DNA of 64,000 nucleotides. Source: Eukaryota sp. TZLM1-RC. Lineage: Eukaryota > Metamonada: BaSk clade. The DNA is taken from the NCBI GenBank assembly GCA_040285825.1, contig JAUPSS010000007.1, positions 1,264,501 through 1,328,500 of the forward strand, read 5' to 3'. The notes under the pieces are model-generated. The model was not told the DNA's origin. It searched no databases and saw nothing but the letters and a program-made list of their open reading frames with translations. Below, piece after piece: positions 32,401 to 43,504 of this stretch. The position numbers and the translations under genes are program-made. Each line of letters starts with the position of its first letter. Positions within the stretch are counted from its first letter, which is position 1.

Positions 32401-32887
32401 TAAATAGAAAATATTTCAGTACAATAACACAAATAAACCAACTAAACGGAAATATGCATTAATGTGCTGTCACTAATGTCCTATGTTTGACGCTGTTTAT
32501 GTCGTGATTCTGCCATAATCCATATGGATTTCTGAAAGGCTACTTACTTTCCTGGTTGTTCTGTCCATCTCCTTACTATTTGCTCAAATTTACATTGAAA
32601 CCTTTGGTTAGGTTACTTTTTTCAGAGATGAGAGATTGAATGTGATCATAGAATAAATATTGAGAAGAATAACTCTTCAATCGCTAGAAAAATAATAATC
32701 TTTTGTTTACATTCCACAGTGAGTATTTTTGTCAAAATATCCCTGTCACCTAGAAATGCCACGTCATTTGAATTATTGCCACGTCATTACACGTGGTTTT
32801 TACACCTAGAAAGCCAAGAATTGGTTTAGAAAAATTTCCAAGAACACCAATGAAGATTTGACGAAATAATACCCTAATTACAACCGA
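32401..32887. other. Intergenic, contains the 47-bp motif
   Basis: Downstream of the GNAT-membrane gene. Apart from the motif at 32757-32803, nothing is recognised. Confidence 0.5.
32757..32803 (+). repeat. 47-bp dispersed motif, copy 2
   Basis: Contains the perfect inverted repeat CCACGTCATTACACGTGG (6-bp arms). It lies just past the 3' end of the GNAT-membrane gene. Related to 20268-20314. Confidence 0.6.
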
Positions 32888-34036
32888 CTAATTCTTGAAA
32901 TAAAATTTCAAGCCAATAGCAGCAAAAAAATACAGCAGACAAAATAGAATCCAAATAGGCTTGCTAAAATCACGCAAATGACGAGAGTTGAAGCCCTCCA
33001 ACGGAGCAACCGCGAAAAGAGTGTCAAACAAGAGCAAAATTGAACCAAAAGAAATAAGATAAAAAACAACAGGTTGGAAAAGCGAATCCAAAGAGGACGC
33101 TGTGAATCGCAAAATTGTGTAGAGAAGCAGTTGGATAACAAAATTGATGATTGAAGCAACACCGTATAGTTTCCGATGGTCTAATGTCTTCCACCCGTCA
33201 CCTTTTGGATACATACTGCCAGGTAAAGGAAAAATTTGTCCATAGAAAAACCATACTATGACGACAATGATCCAACCACCAGACCATGCTCGAAACTCAA
33301 GAGGAACTCCAAAACAGTAGGAAACAAGCTTGAAGCAACTTAGTCTTAATAGAAAAGGAACCGAAATACCAATCAGTAACGTGGATACTACCATCAAACT
33401 GGGAAACCGTAACCGAAACGAAAACGCACTTCCGAAAGAATAATTCAATAGTCCTATGATGAAATGTAGAAGAATGGTTATCATAATGTAAAAGTAGCTA
33501 CTGAGAAAGGGTGATGATTGTGAATCGACCCAGTAATGATTACCAGGGTCCACAGCAATTCCAGTAGTCGACCAAACATAACATGCGTCAAAAAAGCCAT
33601 AACGTCGTGCAAAATTAAAGAACGAAAAACGATTGTATCCCTCACGAAGGAATGCATTCGCGGAGGGAGTATTGAAGCCTTCGATTTCCGTAACAACTGA
33701 AACACAATTATGTACATCTCGTAGTTGCAGTGTGGCTGCAGCAATCAACTTCTTTGCGAATCCTCTTCCTCGAAATGCAGGGTCTGTCAAAGCCCAAATG
33801 ATTTGACCAAATTTCTTACCACTTGGGGCTTTGATGATGTCAACAAGCACTGCAGCAGCTATTTTTCCATCGACTTCAATCACTTTTCCCCCGTACTTGG
33901 AAGAGGAAACAAATAAGGATAAAGTAACAGGGAAACACTGCTTTGCCAACTTTTTGATTGTGTCGTGATCTTTGCATTGATAGTCTCGAAGGATTTCCTG
34001 AGTATGTGGAGACAAGACATTTGGTGATTCACACAT
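32888..34036 (-). CDS. GNAT acetyltransferase fused to a multi-span membrane domain
   Basis: Starting at the first ATG of the frame (34036), it encodes 382 residues. Residues about 1-150 form a GNAT fold: IIWALTDPAFRGRGFAKKLI contains the acetyl-CoA pyrophosphate-binding R/Q-x-x-G-x-G/A loop (RGRGFA), followed by the FNTPSANAFLREGY helix typical of GNATs. From about residue 185 to the end there are six to seven hydrophobic segments long enough to span a membrane, ending with a basic tail. The enzyme would be membrane-anchored with the transferase on one face; the substrate is unknown. I do not recognise the membrane half. Single exon, with open reading throughout. Confidence 0.75.
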   Translation of the reverse strand: MCESPNVLSPHTQEILRDYQCKDHDTIKKLAKQCFPVTLSLFVSSSKYGGKVIEVDGKIAAAVLVDIIKAPSGKKFGQIIWALTDPAFRGRGFAKKLIAAATLQLRDVHNCVSVVTEIEGFNTPSANAFLREGYNRFSFFNFARRYGFFDACYVWSTTGIAVDPGNHYWVDSQSSPFLSSYFYIMITILLHFIIGLLNYSFGSAFSFRLRFPSLMVVSTLLIGISVPFLLRLSCFKLVSYCFGVPLEFRAWSGGWIIVVIVWFFYGQIFPLPGSMYPKGDGWKTLDHRKLYGVASIINFVIQLLLYTILRFTASSLDSLFQPVVFYLISFGSILLLFDTLFAVAPLEGFNSRHLRDFSKPIWILFCLLYFFAAIGLKFYFKN

Positions 34037-34684
34037 TAAAATTGTTGATGTGATTGAGAGTCTATGAATTGTCGAACACAAATCATCAGTTATACCACGT
34101 CATCGTCAGTATATTGGTATATCTACAAGGTGACAACGATGTTGATGAACTGTGATGTTTGTGTAATGTGATGAAAAACTCTATACAATGGTTTCCTCTA
34201 CAAAATCCTTATCTTGTTTTCAAGCAATTGCTTCACTGATTTGAGTTTATGTTCTGAATCAGGGATTCTGTCAGGTGGGTAATAGGGAGAGTTGTTTCAT
34301 CACTGGTGAAGTCTTCGAAATAGAAATACATTTCACTATAAATGTTGTTGTTACTGATTAACTTGCTATTTCTATTAATAAACCTCTTTTTTCTCTCTTT
34401 ACTTCTTTGGTATTTCTGCCTAACGGCATCATAAAGAACAATAATCCAACCTGTCCAGACTCTATAATAGTGTAAAAACTGACATAGTCTTTACAGGAGA
34501 GAAATAAATAAATCAGTTATCAGAGAAATCCATGTCTGAGACGTAAATGGTGATTGAAGAAAATCCAAGTCTGGAATTGGATTGACATCCTTAATGTCTG
34601 ATGAACATAACATATAATAATATAATACGAATAATATTATTCAAAATATTATATACTGTACTATACTGTAACGTAATGTATTAT
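34037..34684. other. Intergenic, AT-rich
   Basis: No gene supported. A segment ending CTAACGGCATCA near 34435 resembles the end of the LTR family and could be a decayed solo LTR; weak. Confidence 0.35.
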
Positions 34685-35004
34685 TAGGGCTGTATCCAAG
34701 CCGACTTTTGGATAAATTTGCATGTATATGTTACGAAACACCAGCTGACAATTTCCATCATATTTTAAGTTGTTAGAAATTTCTTCAATATCGGTCAGTT
34801 CTTCATAATGCTGTTTGTGATGTGACACATGAAATCTATAAGTGTTCCAATTTCAGTTTCAAAGTAGAACCGTTGTTGAGGCATTGCAGCGAAAATAATT
34901 TGTTTAATTCACGTCGACAAGATTTAATTGCTCCATTTGTTGAGTCCTTTCAAGTTGTTGTTGATTTTACTGATGATCTTTGCTCGTTAATGTTAGACAT
35001 ACAG
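34685..35004 (+). mobile_element. Retroelement family A fragment: zinc knuckle and endonuclease core
   Basis: Encodes CIC...FHHILSC near 34715-34775 (knuckle) followed by one stop, then 34822-35007 with RRQDLIAPF...VVVDFT, the D-x13-D restriction-like endonuclease core. Truncated at both ends. Confidence 0.75.
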
Positions 35005-35353
35005 TAGATGACAGTGTATATAGAGTTGTGTGGTATGAAAATAGTAAACGCACACAATACTTTATCAACAAAAAACGTAGTTGTAATGGGTGGCAAAATG
35101 ATGAATACCCAAATACTCCCGGTTTGGCTGTTTATTTAAAGAAAGACGTTGTGCCATTTGATGGTATAGCTAAAATTCATAGTTTGGAGTATTACAAAAA
35201 GTCCCAAAAAAAAGAGTGGTGGTACTAATACAAGATGATTGGTTGTCCTTGTTTCAGCAGGACAATGCCGTAAAACTTATCGACGTGGACGATGTTGATC
35301 CAAAATCAAACATGGGAAATCATTTCGACTTACTGAATGACGATGTAGCATAG
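34996..35353 (+). pseudogene. Unrecognised gene fragment
   Basis: A frame with good amino-acid composition (DDSVYRVVWYENSKRTQYF near 35006, LAVYLKKDVVPFDGIAKIH near 35125) continues, after an apparent frameshift in the A-run at 35207-35216, as an acidic stretch (FQQDNAVKLIDVDDVDP) to a stop at about 35353. It joins directly to a retroelement endonuclease fragment. I do not recognise the family; it could be part of another mobile element. Confidence 0.35.
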
Positions 35354-35729
35354 ACTAGTATTAAAAATAAACACTTTGATGACAAATGGACTTTTCATCG
35401 TTAAAGTGATATTAACCCCTCGTGAAGGTGATGATAACGTTTTTATAACCTCAACTAAAAGTAGCAGCGCCAGAAAAATGACTGAAGGAATATAAGCAAA
35501 GTTAGCCCGAACGTGAGTATCTTGGAAATCACCCTTCAAAAAATGTAATATCAATGTTAAAATTAATTAAATGAAAAAATTTCAGCGTCCCACTGGTTGA
35601 AATGCAACCAGGGCTTTAAGCTCGTGATTGAGAGGAGGGTGTGGGCAACCACGATCATGACTCTCCTTTCCAGAAAAAGAAAATCAAGGTATCTTGATTT
35701 TGACGCATTATAAGAAGATTGAAATGAAG

Positions 35730-35998
35730 AAGAATGTACGGAAAAGGAAAATTTGGCAGCATTTGCTTAAAATTGTATAACAAAATGCTGTTGATTGTTT
35801 GCTTCCTGACATCTGTAGTAAATGTTTTCCAGACAATGTGCAAAATATACCATCTAGAACACTAGTTAACTTGAGGTATTGTGTTGAAAAATTGCAACAA
35901 AAATTAAGAATAATTTTTGAAGGTTTGGATTTTAATATTCGTCCTGGTTCGGCCAAAAAAGATAATTCCGCTTTCGCAAATTTGTTGTAAATGCCCAA
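35730..35998 (+). mobile_element. Retroelement linker fragment (family A/D type)
   Basis: Frame with CSKCFPDNVQNIPSRTLVNL and LQQKLRIIFEGLDF, matching the conserved CFP...IPSRS...L..LQK linker between RT and endonuclease seen at 43780 and 62350. Confidence 0.65.
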
Positions 35999-36112
35999 AA
36001 AAGTTTTTCGTTATGTCTGATTACTAAGATGCCTCACATTTATAGTCTTCTTTTATATGATACCAAATTTTCTTGTACAGTGCGCCTTTGTTGTTTTATT
36101 TGGCCACATAAC

Positions 36113-36194
36113 TGTTGACGTCCTTAGGCTTTTATAATGTGAATAGAAAATAAATCAGCTTTATCTTAACCACTTTTTCCAACCTACGGCATTG
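36113..36194 (+). repeat. 5' LTR of a second, truncated copy of the Ty3-like element
   Basis: Closely matches the 82-bp LTR at 25174, with a few substitutions (TGTTGACGTCC start, GGCATTG end). Confidence 0.8.
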
Positions 36195-36285
36195 ATAATT
36201 ATTGGCCATTTAGGTTTAATACCAGGAATACCACTTACACAACTTACAGCTTTCATACAGAGGATATCTTTAGCGGATATCATGT

Positions 36286-37453
36286 CAGTCTCTGCCAGCC
36301 ATGACACTGAATCCTTTTAAATTATCATGCAGCAAAAAGATAGGGATGCTTTCAGTATTCATACAACATCAGGAGAAGTAGTAGAGGCGAATAAAGATGA
36401 GGACTCGGACTCGAGACCACCCTCCACCTCCCTCAAAGTAAACCCATGGAACCAGGCTCAGAACCACCTCCCGCCTCTTCCAAGTTCAACAAGCCAAAAA
36501 AGGTTTCAGGAACAAGAACACCCCCCCCCCCTCCTCACCTAAAGACACAAATGTTGAATCAAGTTTGGAAACTTCGTCTGTTCTAAAGGATTATGAAGAA
36601 CTTCAATGCGTTTTAGATGAAATAGACAACGAAGAGAAAGAATTTCGTCAACAAATAATGAAGGACGCGGAGGCTCATCTCGAACCTACAGATTACTGTT
36701 TGTTCGAGCAGCTCCCTCCTCCTTGGCAGCAAATTATAAAATTTGGAAGAAACATGGGATTCCAGACTCTAGACCATAAAAGGGGCCCCAATAGAGTCTA
36801 CGAATTCCCTCAAAGCGAGAGAAGAGAGCTGATTAACGCTTTAAACGCCTTGAGTAGAGAGACTTACGGATGCGGGGCAGAACTCCGTCCTAGGATAACC
36901 GGTATGGATAGAGAAATTCATGTGATCCTGGCTAAACCAATCATAGACAGACCTGATTGGGAAGCCATTCACTTTGATCAATTCGGGAGAAGGATCTGGT
37001 TCTTAGCCATCGAACGAAATTGTAGAATTGATACCGACGACATCCTGGAGACAAAATTGCCGGCATGGATGGACTCGTACTTTGATACGTAATTACTCAG
37101 AGGTTACGGACGGGGCTCCTACTTGTCTCAGGGAGTATGTGGAACAAGTAGACAGCATAAATCCAAGCAAGTTGGAACCCGTCAGCGACTTTTCTGACGC
37201 GGACGCCCTAAATGATATACTTACGGAAGGTTCAAGCATCTCCACATTTAGGAGCCGTCCAAACAATTTTATTCAGCAATTCGGGGAATCTACAACAAGG
37301 AAGAAGAAGTTCAGATTCATGGTCACGGGCGATCAATCAACAGAGCTCCACCAAAGACCTAAACTTCCAGTAATTGCTCCCATAATATCAGAAAAAGAGC
37401 AATTTGTACATGTCTGTTCCATCAATATACACCCTGACCACAACCCAACATAA
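36286..37453 (+). pseudogene. gag-like region of the second LTR element copy
   Basis: Follows the LTR as in the first copy and is highly similar to 25343-26447. Differences: a TAA near 36319, an 11-C run (10 C in the first copy) near 36520 that shifts the frame, but an intact Trp codon and no 5-nt deletion where the first copy is broken. A short deletion near 37090 breaks it again. The copy ends at about 37453, where a family D-like RT fragment begins; no pol is present. Confidence 0.75.
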
Positions 37454-37750
37454 CGAGGCCTGATAACGAGCCAAAGGCCTAGTGACAAGAGGATTTGTAG
37501 ATCGAAATATATGATTGAAGCCGGAACTAAAATACAGTCTTATAGAGATAAATTTAATGTGTTTTTGTATATCTAAATTCATCATTCGGTCAATTTTGTC
37601 AGAAATTGAGTTCAACTTTTCAAACAATTTTTAGGTAATTTCATCATTATTTCCTAAAAACGAACCCAAAGGACGAATAGGATCAATTGAATATAATTTG
37701 GCTTGAATTTCAATACCATCAACTTTTGGGGAGTTCATCTAAAAAAAGTT
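37454..37750 (-). mobile_element. Retroelement RT C-terminal fragment
   Basis: Minus-strand sequence reading DIQKHIKFISIRL...FNHIFRSTNPLVTRPLA matches the plus-strand RT fragment at 39186-39310. It is joined to the truncated gag copy. Confidence 0.65.
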
Positions 37751-37973
37751 GAAAAATACTTAAATCAATATGAATTTGAATTTACTTAATATCAATTCTT
37801 TTCATGGATTGTGCAAAGTGTTGCAATTGAATGGTAATTTTAAGTTAATTATAAAAAACATAATGAATTGTCAAATAATGCAGATTGTTTGAAAAACAGA
37901 CTTATAAATTTAAACCAACACTTGATTATGAGCTCAATGATGAAAACTTGTTAAGCAAATTAATTACTACACG

Positions 37974-38482
37974 ATGAGATTAAACTACAAGTGGAAAAAA
38001 TGTGAAATGAGAGAATTTATTGACAAAAGAAAAATGCAGAAACAATCAAACGGCAAAGGTTATAAAAAAGGACCATGTTCATTATGCCATGAATTAATCA
38101 ATGACGTTAATTTTTGTGGAATCTGTAATATGTTTCAATTATTCTGTAAAACTGAATTTTGTGGTAAATTTTATGAAATATGACACAATAATAAATGTCA
38201 GAAAGACTTGGTTAAACAGAATTGTTGAAAAAATCAGCAAACTTTTGTCCCAATTGTTTAGTTCCAATTCATAAAATTGATGGCTATTCTCAAATGTGGT
38301 GCAAACAATGTCACACAACATTTGATTGGGACAGTGGTCGAATTATTACTGGAACAACACATAATCCAAACTATCTTGAATACATGCACAATCGAGGATC
38401 AAACGAAGAGTTTGGTCGCACAACAATTCATGCTTTTAAGAACAGACAAATAGAAATATCTGTTTATTCAGACCTGTTTTAA
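37974..38482 (+). pseudogene. Zinc-finger (RING/IBR-like) gene relic resembling a giant-virus family
   Basis: Two adjacent frames broken by a frameshift near 38180-38225. The first has CSLC...CGIC...CKTEFCG; the second has CPNC, KIDGYSQMWCKQC, TTFDWDSGRI and HNPNYLEYMHNRG. The pattern CPxC...KI.GC.QMWC..C.TAF.W.TG.I...HNP.Y recalls a zinc-finger protein I know from nucleocytoplasmic large DNA viruses and their relics. Function there is unknown (ubiquitin-ligase-like is a guess). The next sequence (WFKSEYIKER near 38600) may be its C-terminal part. It lies between retroelement pieces, so it is most likely a dead insert. The virus link is from memory of motifs and unverified. Confidence 0.45.
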
Positions 38483-38628
38483 TTCAAATATTCTGTTGAA
38501 ATCATTTAATTGGTCATGAAATTGTAGATTGCAGAAATAAAATTGAATATAAAAACAATTTAAAATATTATCGTGAGAATAAATCAGACTGGTTTAAAAG
38601 TGAATATATAAAAGAACGATGAATCAAA

Positions 38629-39502
38629 ATGAATCATGTGTCATTGGGTTTTAGTAATGCATTCAATTCACTCAGTCGTTGCAGTATTCATGGTGCTTTG
38701 TTGCAATATATGCCGGAATTAATACCGTTTTTCCAATCAACATATAGCACAAATTCTAATTTACATTTTGGTAATTCCATTGTAAATTCAGCAAGTGGTG
38801 TTAAACAAGGGGATACTTTAGGACCTCTTTGTGTTGCTTACACATTCATCCTAATTTATTGCAAATTCAAGAAATGTTTTCTTTGCTAAAAATGATTGCA
38901 TATATGGATGTTGTTGTTCTTATAGGTGATTTACATATTGTGAAGAAAGCAACTGTATGTTTTGATGAATTATTTACTAAAATTGGCCTCTGACTTAATT
39001 TACTGACTGAAATGTGTTTTGTTATCGAATTCTCCAGTTTCCACAATATTTGATGGTATTGAAATTCAAGCCAAATTATATTCAACTGAAGCTATTCGTC
39101 ATTTGGGTTCGTTTTTAGGAAATAATGATGAAATTACCAAAAATGGTTTGAAAAGTTGAACTCAGTTTCAGATACAATTGACTGAATGATGACTTTAGAT
39201 ACACAGAAACATATCAAATTTACCATTATAAGACTGTGTTGTAGTTCCAATTTCAATCATATATTTCGATCTACAAACACTGCTGTCACTAGGCCTTTGG
39301 CTCAAAAGTTTAATGAGATACGTGCAAAAGTTTTGTCACAATTACTGGGATGTAAAATGTTCCAAATTCCAGACCATGCTTATCTTAGTCCACATTATGG
39401 CGGTTTCGGTTGGACGAAGGCTTCTATTCTTACTTCATGTACTTTTATAGGTGGATGTAGAAATGCAATCTTTGAGTTTTCCGAAGGGTTTGCAGATTTT
39501 TT
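38629..39502 (+). mobile_element. Reverse transcriptase relic, family B/D
   Basis: RT motifs: LGFSNAFNSLSRCSIHGALL near 38645, GVKQGDTLGPL near 38800, and YMD..V near 38905 where YMDD is expected. After several stops, 39186-39521 has RT thumb/linker sequence (YLSPHYGGFGWTKASIL). It is cut at 39503 by a minus-strand family D 3' part. Confidence 0.75.
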
Positions 39503-40620
39503 TAACTGGAATATTTATTGAGATAAAAATAACCATCTAGAATTCAATATCCTCCAAACAAGCGTCACTATTACTGAACCTACTCACAGCATTACGTTCA
39601 TATTCCACACCAATAGCTAAAAGTGCCTTTGAAATCATTGTTGAAATAGACTTGAAAATGCAAAAAACAATTCTATTTAACCAGAAAGTGGAATTCATTG
39701 TTTTACCAGACCTATTCAGTAACATTTTTTTAAAATTTTCCAAAAAGTGCAACCCTGAAGGTCCAATATTGCCAAAAAGAGAAATTGCAAACGGCACAAA
39801 CTGATATTTCACATGTTCCACTCTACCTAACTGTGCCAAAGGTTCTTCATATTTTTTATCTTCTTTTTTTTTCGGCGTTAGATAACGGCGAATCAGCGGA
39901 ATACACTAAACGAGCAGCAGAACTTTTGCAAACATCAACTGAGACAACATCTACAACATTGAGAACACCATCGATCCCTGGAGCTACTAAATCTGCCCTT
40001 CTTTTACCAAAGGAATCATCAGTTTGATCTGAAGATAGCTTACGAACTAATGGCTCAATAAATGCCTCTATATTGAAACTTTTGCACATGGCATATAATT
40101 GATTACGAACTGAGTCATGAACAATTGAGCGATAAGTTATAAAATACTTACAGTTTAAAATATGGAACAGTGTAACAACACTCTTGCAGCGACAAATTAA
40201 ATCATTTGGTAAAGAACAAGGCCATAGAAAACATCTCATTCTCATTGCAGTGGTCCATTGGTGATCAGTGAGTAGAAGACCATAAATGTTGGGAATTTGG
40301 GAGATTAGGCAACTTGAGCAACTGTCTTCAAGATCAGTCAAAAAGTTTGCAAAAACGGGATTTTTTTCTTGAGCCAAGCAAAGACGTATAATATAATCCA
40401 AGTTTTTCTAAAAATTTTAAGATATTTTTCTGCAATTTTGCAAAAGTCAGTGGTAAGGAAAGCAAGCTTCTTGGAGGAAGCTTCACAATATCAGAGGGAA
40501 AAACATCAGAGGGAAAAACATTTGGACCAAATATTTGGTGAAAGATTTTCAATTTCCTGTTGCAAAGAAATAAGATAAGAGCGATAATTTTCAATGATTT
40601 CAATAGTTTGCAGATTGGGA
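39503..40620 (-). mobile_element. Retroelement family D 3' part
   Basis: Minus strand: linker (40390-40620, WSKCF...PPRSLLSLPLTFAKLQK), then the frame 39856-40401 with knuckle CRCKSVVTLFHILNC (C-x-C-x7-H-x3-C) and the endonuclease core RRADLVAPG...VVDVVSVDV (D-x13-D), and then after a frameshift the conserved terminal block 39537-39839 ending EDIEF. The left border, ending CTGGAATATTTATTGAG, is the element 3' end and is shared with the copy at 43895. Confidence 0.8.
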
Positions 40621-40627
40621 GAGTTTA

Positions 40628-41969
40628 TTGATGACAACGGAAAGTTCCACAGTTTTTGCATTAAATGAAGAAAATGCAAAAATTGATGTTGAAAATTGGA
40701 GTCGATGCTTATCCCAATCATGCAATGGCAATATTCCAGAAAAGAATCTTTTAAATTTAAAATACACTCTTCGAACATTACAGAAACGAAGGACTGGAAT
40801 GTATGAAAATGATTTTTATAATGATGAATGCATCTCGGCTGTTTTAAATCGAGATCTCCACTCATTGTTATAGGAAATGGGTGTTTGTGAAAACAAGTCA
40901 TCAGATACTTCACTTTTTGTAACTATTTTCAATATGGCACAAACTGCAAGAATATCGTGTATCAAAGAGCCTCTGCTGAAGGAAACACTTTCTCTGAATG
41001 ATTTTGGTTCTGATGATAGAAGTGATGTATACTGTGATTGGATTGATAATTTTGAAGCTATTGTTGACTTTGTCTCATTTAATGTTGCAAATGATACTTT
41101 GGTTCACAGAAGAATATCAGTGCTCCTTTCAGTGCTAAAGAAAAAAATCCTGTTTTTGCAAACTTTTTAATTGACCTCAAGGATAGTAGCTCAAGTTGTC
41201 TTATTTCCCAGATTCCAAATGTATATGGTCTATTATTAAATGATCATCAATGGACTACTGCCTTCAGGATGAGGTGTTTTCTGTGGCCATGTAGTGTGCC
41301 AAATGATTTGATTTGTCGTTGTGGTCAGCTCATTAATCTGAATCATTTATTTAATTGCAAATTTAATATTACACATCGTTCAGTTGTTCTAGATGCCGTT
41401 AGAGACCAACTATACGCTATGTGCAAAAGTCATCACATTGAAGCTTTTGTTGAACCACTTGTGCGAAGGTTGGCATCTGAAAATGAAGATGAAAATACTT
41501 TTGGGAAACGCCGTGCTGATTTAATTACCTTCTGGGTCTAATGGTGTTATTAAAGTTGTTGATGTTGTCACTGTTGATGTTTGTAAAGACTCAGCAATTG
41601 ATTTTGCTAAAAGAGATGAAACTCCACTTTGCTTTGCTGAAAAGAGCAAAATCAAAAAGTACAATGAACCCTTATCTCAGCTAGGACGTGTTGAGCATGT
41701 CAAGTATCAGTTGGTTCCATTTGCTGTTTCTCTTTTTGGTAACATTGGAATATCTGGCATTAAATTTCTTGAAGGTTTCAGAAGTTTAATAAAAGAAAGA
41801 GCAGGAAAAGAATTGAACTTCAATTTCTGGCACAATAGAATTTTTTTAGTATTCTTAAAGCAATTCCAGAAATGTTGACCAAAGCACTGTTACAATTGGG
41901 AATAGAGTATGAAAATCGCGCGCTTAAAAGATTTGATGATGTTGATGCTTGTATTGAGGATTTTGAGTT
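40628..41969 (+). mobile_element. Chimeric relic: family C followed by family D C-terminus
   Basis: 40628-41120 is family C (linker, then endonuclease core SDVYCDW...AIVDFVS, with the knuckle region deleted near 40925). Near 41120 it switches to family D: knuckle CRCGQLINLNHLFNC near 41310, endonuclease core RRADLIT near 41520 (frameshifted) followed by VVDVVTVDV, and a terminal block ending DFEF at about 41970. Confidence 0.75.
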
Positions 41970-42029
41970 CTAGTTGTTTGTTTAATGTTTTGTTAGCGTT
42001 GAAAATAAATTTCATTTTTTTTTCCTTTC

Positions 42030-42415
42030 AGTGTTCTTGATTGTAAAGCAAAAGAAAAACATAGAAAATATGATAATGATATCGAAAAAACTAATGCTGG
42101 TAGAAATACACAGTTAGTTTCTATTACTTTCCCATTTTCAATAATTTGAACATTTTCAGTTGAAGCAGAAACTTTTTTGAATGACTTCCAAACAATGGTT
42201 CAAGAAAAAACAATGAAAAGATTTGACATTTTTTTATGGCGTTCTCGGATTCAGGTTGCCATTATTAATGGTATACCTCGGTTTTTCAATCGAATAAGAG
42301 GAGCTTTAGCTAGACAGCAAGCAGATCAAGATTTTGTAGAGGAAATCTTGGTTCAATGATAGTCGTCCCATTAGTTATGAGTTAATTTAATTAGTGTGCT
42401 TGTTCAATAAATACG
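42030..42415 (+). mobile_element. Retroelement family C 3' fragment
   Basis: Begins at LDCKAKEKHRKYD and runs to DFVEEILVQ, with a tail TTCAATAAATA. One stop lies near 42150. Confidence 0.8.
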
Positions 42416-43111
42416 TAATAAATGTTGTTGAAGACAATTTTGTTTGCAAATTAACACTTTAACATGATAGTGTGGATAACTGGAACAGTTAGTGGGTTTT
42501 TCTGAAATTAGACAGAAAGTGTCAAAACCAAAGTATTCCCGATGAAGTGTTCAGTAATCCTCGAGAATAAATAAGTGAGAATATTGGAATAAATAAAAAT
42601 ATAAACACAAAGAAGTTATCTTTGAGAAAAGTTATTGTGTTATCAAACATTTTCTTGGTTATGATTATGACTCTCTACATTAATTGAATAATATGATTGA
42701 AAATTATGATTGAATAAGAATCATCATTTTACTGCCTCTATGATCATTATTAGAAATTAAAAAGTCATCTATCACATGAGATTGCTACCAAAAAGCACCA
42801 ATACAGTGATAGTAGCATTGGATCTAGAAACTCTGGATTGGATGAAACTCTTGAATGTGGAAGTAGGATATCGCATATGTATCAGCAGTATCAACCCAAT
42901 TTGTCTATTCAGGACAATCTACCCGAGAACACACCGAATTGATTGGCTTAATCCATATAGAGGGTAGAATTCCTCAATAATTTTCATGCGAAACAAGAAT
43001 GAAAGTAATTTATTGAGGTCCTCGTGTCTAAGTACAGAGTCTATGTTGACAATGTCACTCTAATGATAAATCTAGGTCTGAACTCATGAAAGAAGGAGAA
43101 ATCACATGACT
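42416..43111. other. Intergenic
   Basis: AT-rich at first. No convincing gene, RNA or repeat found. Confidence 0.45.
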
Positions 43112-43444
43112 TTAATAGCAATTGGCACGGATATGACAAATTGTGTCTGTCTGTCTTCGAATTCTACACCCACACCCAGAGCACTGGCAGCGGTTCAATC
43201 CAAATTCAACTGTTAACACAGCTGCATCATTGGCATACTGTACTTTAGACCGCGTACCCGTACTGGTAGCAAATCCTGGTGAGTAGGGCCATATGACAGA
43301 AGTGGGTGTTCTATCCCAAGACCCATTCGTAGAATGGTCACCTGCTCTTATAGCTCGATTCGATGAGTCATTATCGATTGAAAGATAATAAAGTTGCTTT
43401 GATGAACATAGTAGGAACAATGTGAATATCACTAACAGTTTCAT
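43112..43444 (-). CDS. Small putative secreted Cys-rich protein
   Basis: A 110-residue frame from ATG 43444 opens with a textbook signal peptide (MKLLVIFTLFLLCSSKQ), then a hydrophilic middle with an N-glycosylation-type site (NGS) and a Cys-rich end (CQCSGCGCRIRR...C...C). I do not recognise it. It sits among retroelement debris, and the frame could be the first exon of a longer gene or chance; the signal peptide makes it worth keeping. Confidence 0.35.
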   Translation of the reverse strand: MKLLVIFTLFLLCSSKQLYYLSIDNDSSNRAIRAGDHSTNGSWDRTPTSVIWPYSPGFATSTGTRSKVQYANDAAVLTVEFGLNRCQCSGCGCRIRRQTDTICHIRANCY

Positions 43445-43504
43445 GTGTTGAGATGTGTATTTCGTGGTGTAATAGTGCAATACAAGGATCGCGAAAATAC
43501 CAAC

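Noticed and set aside
34316-34440. Solo LTR ending CTAACGGCATCA
   Set aside because: Only the last ~12 bases resemble the 82-bp LTR; the start and middle do not align by eye.
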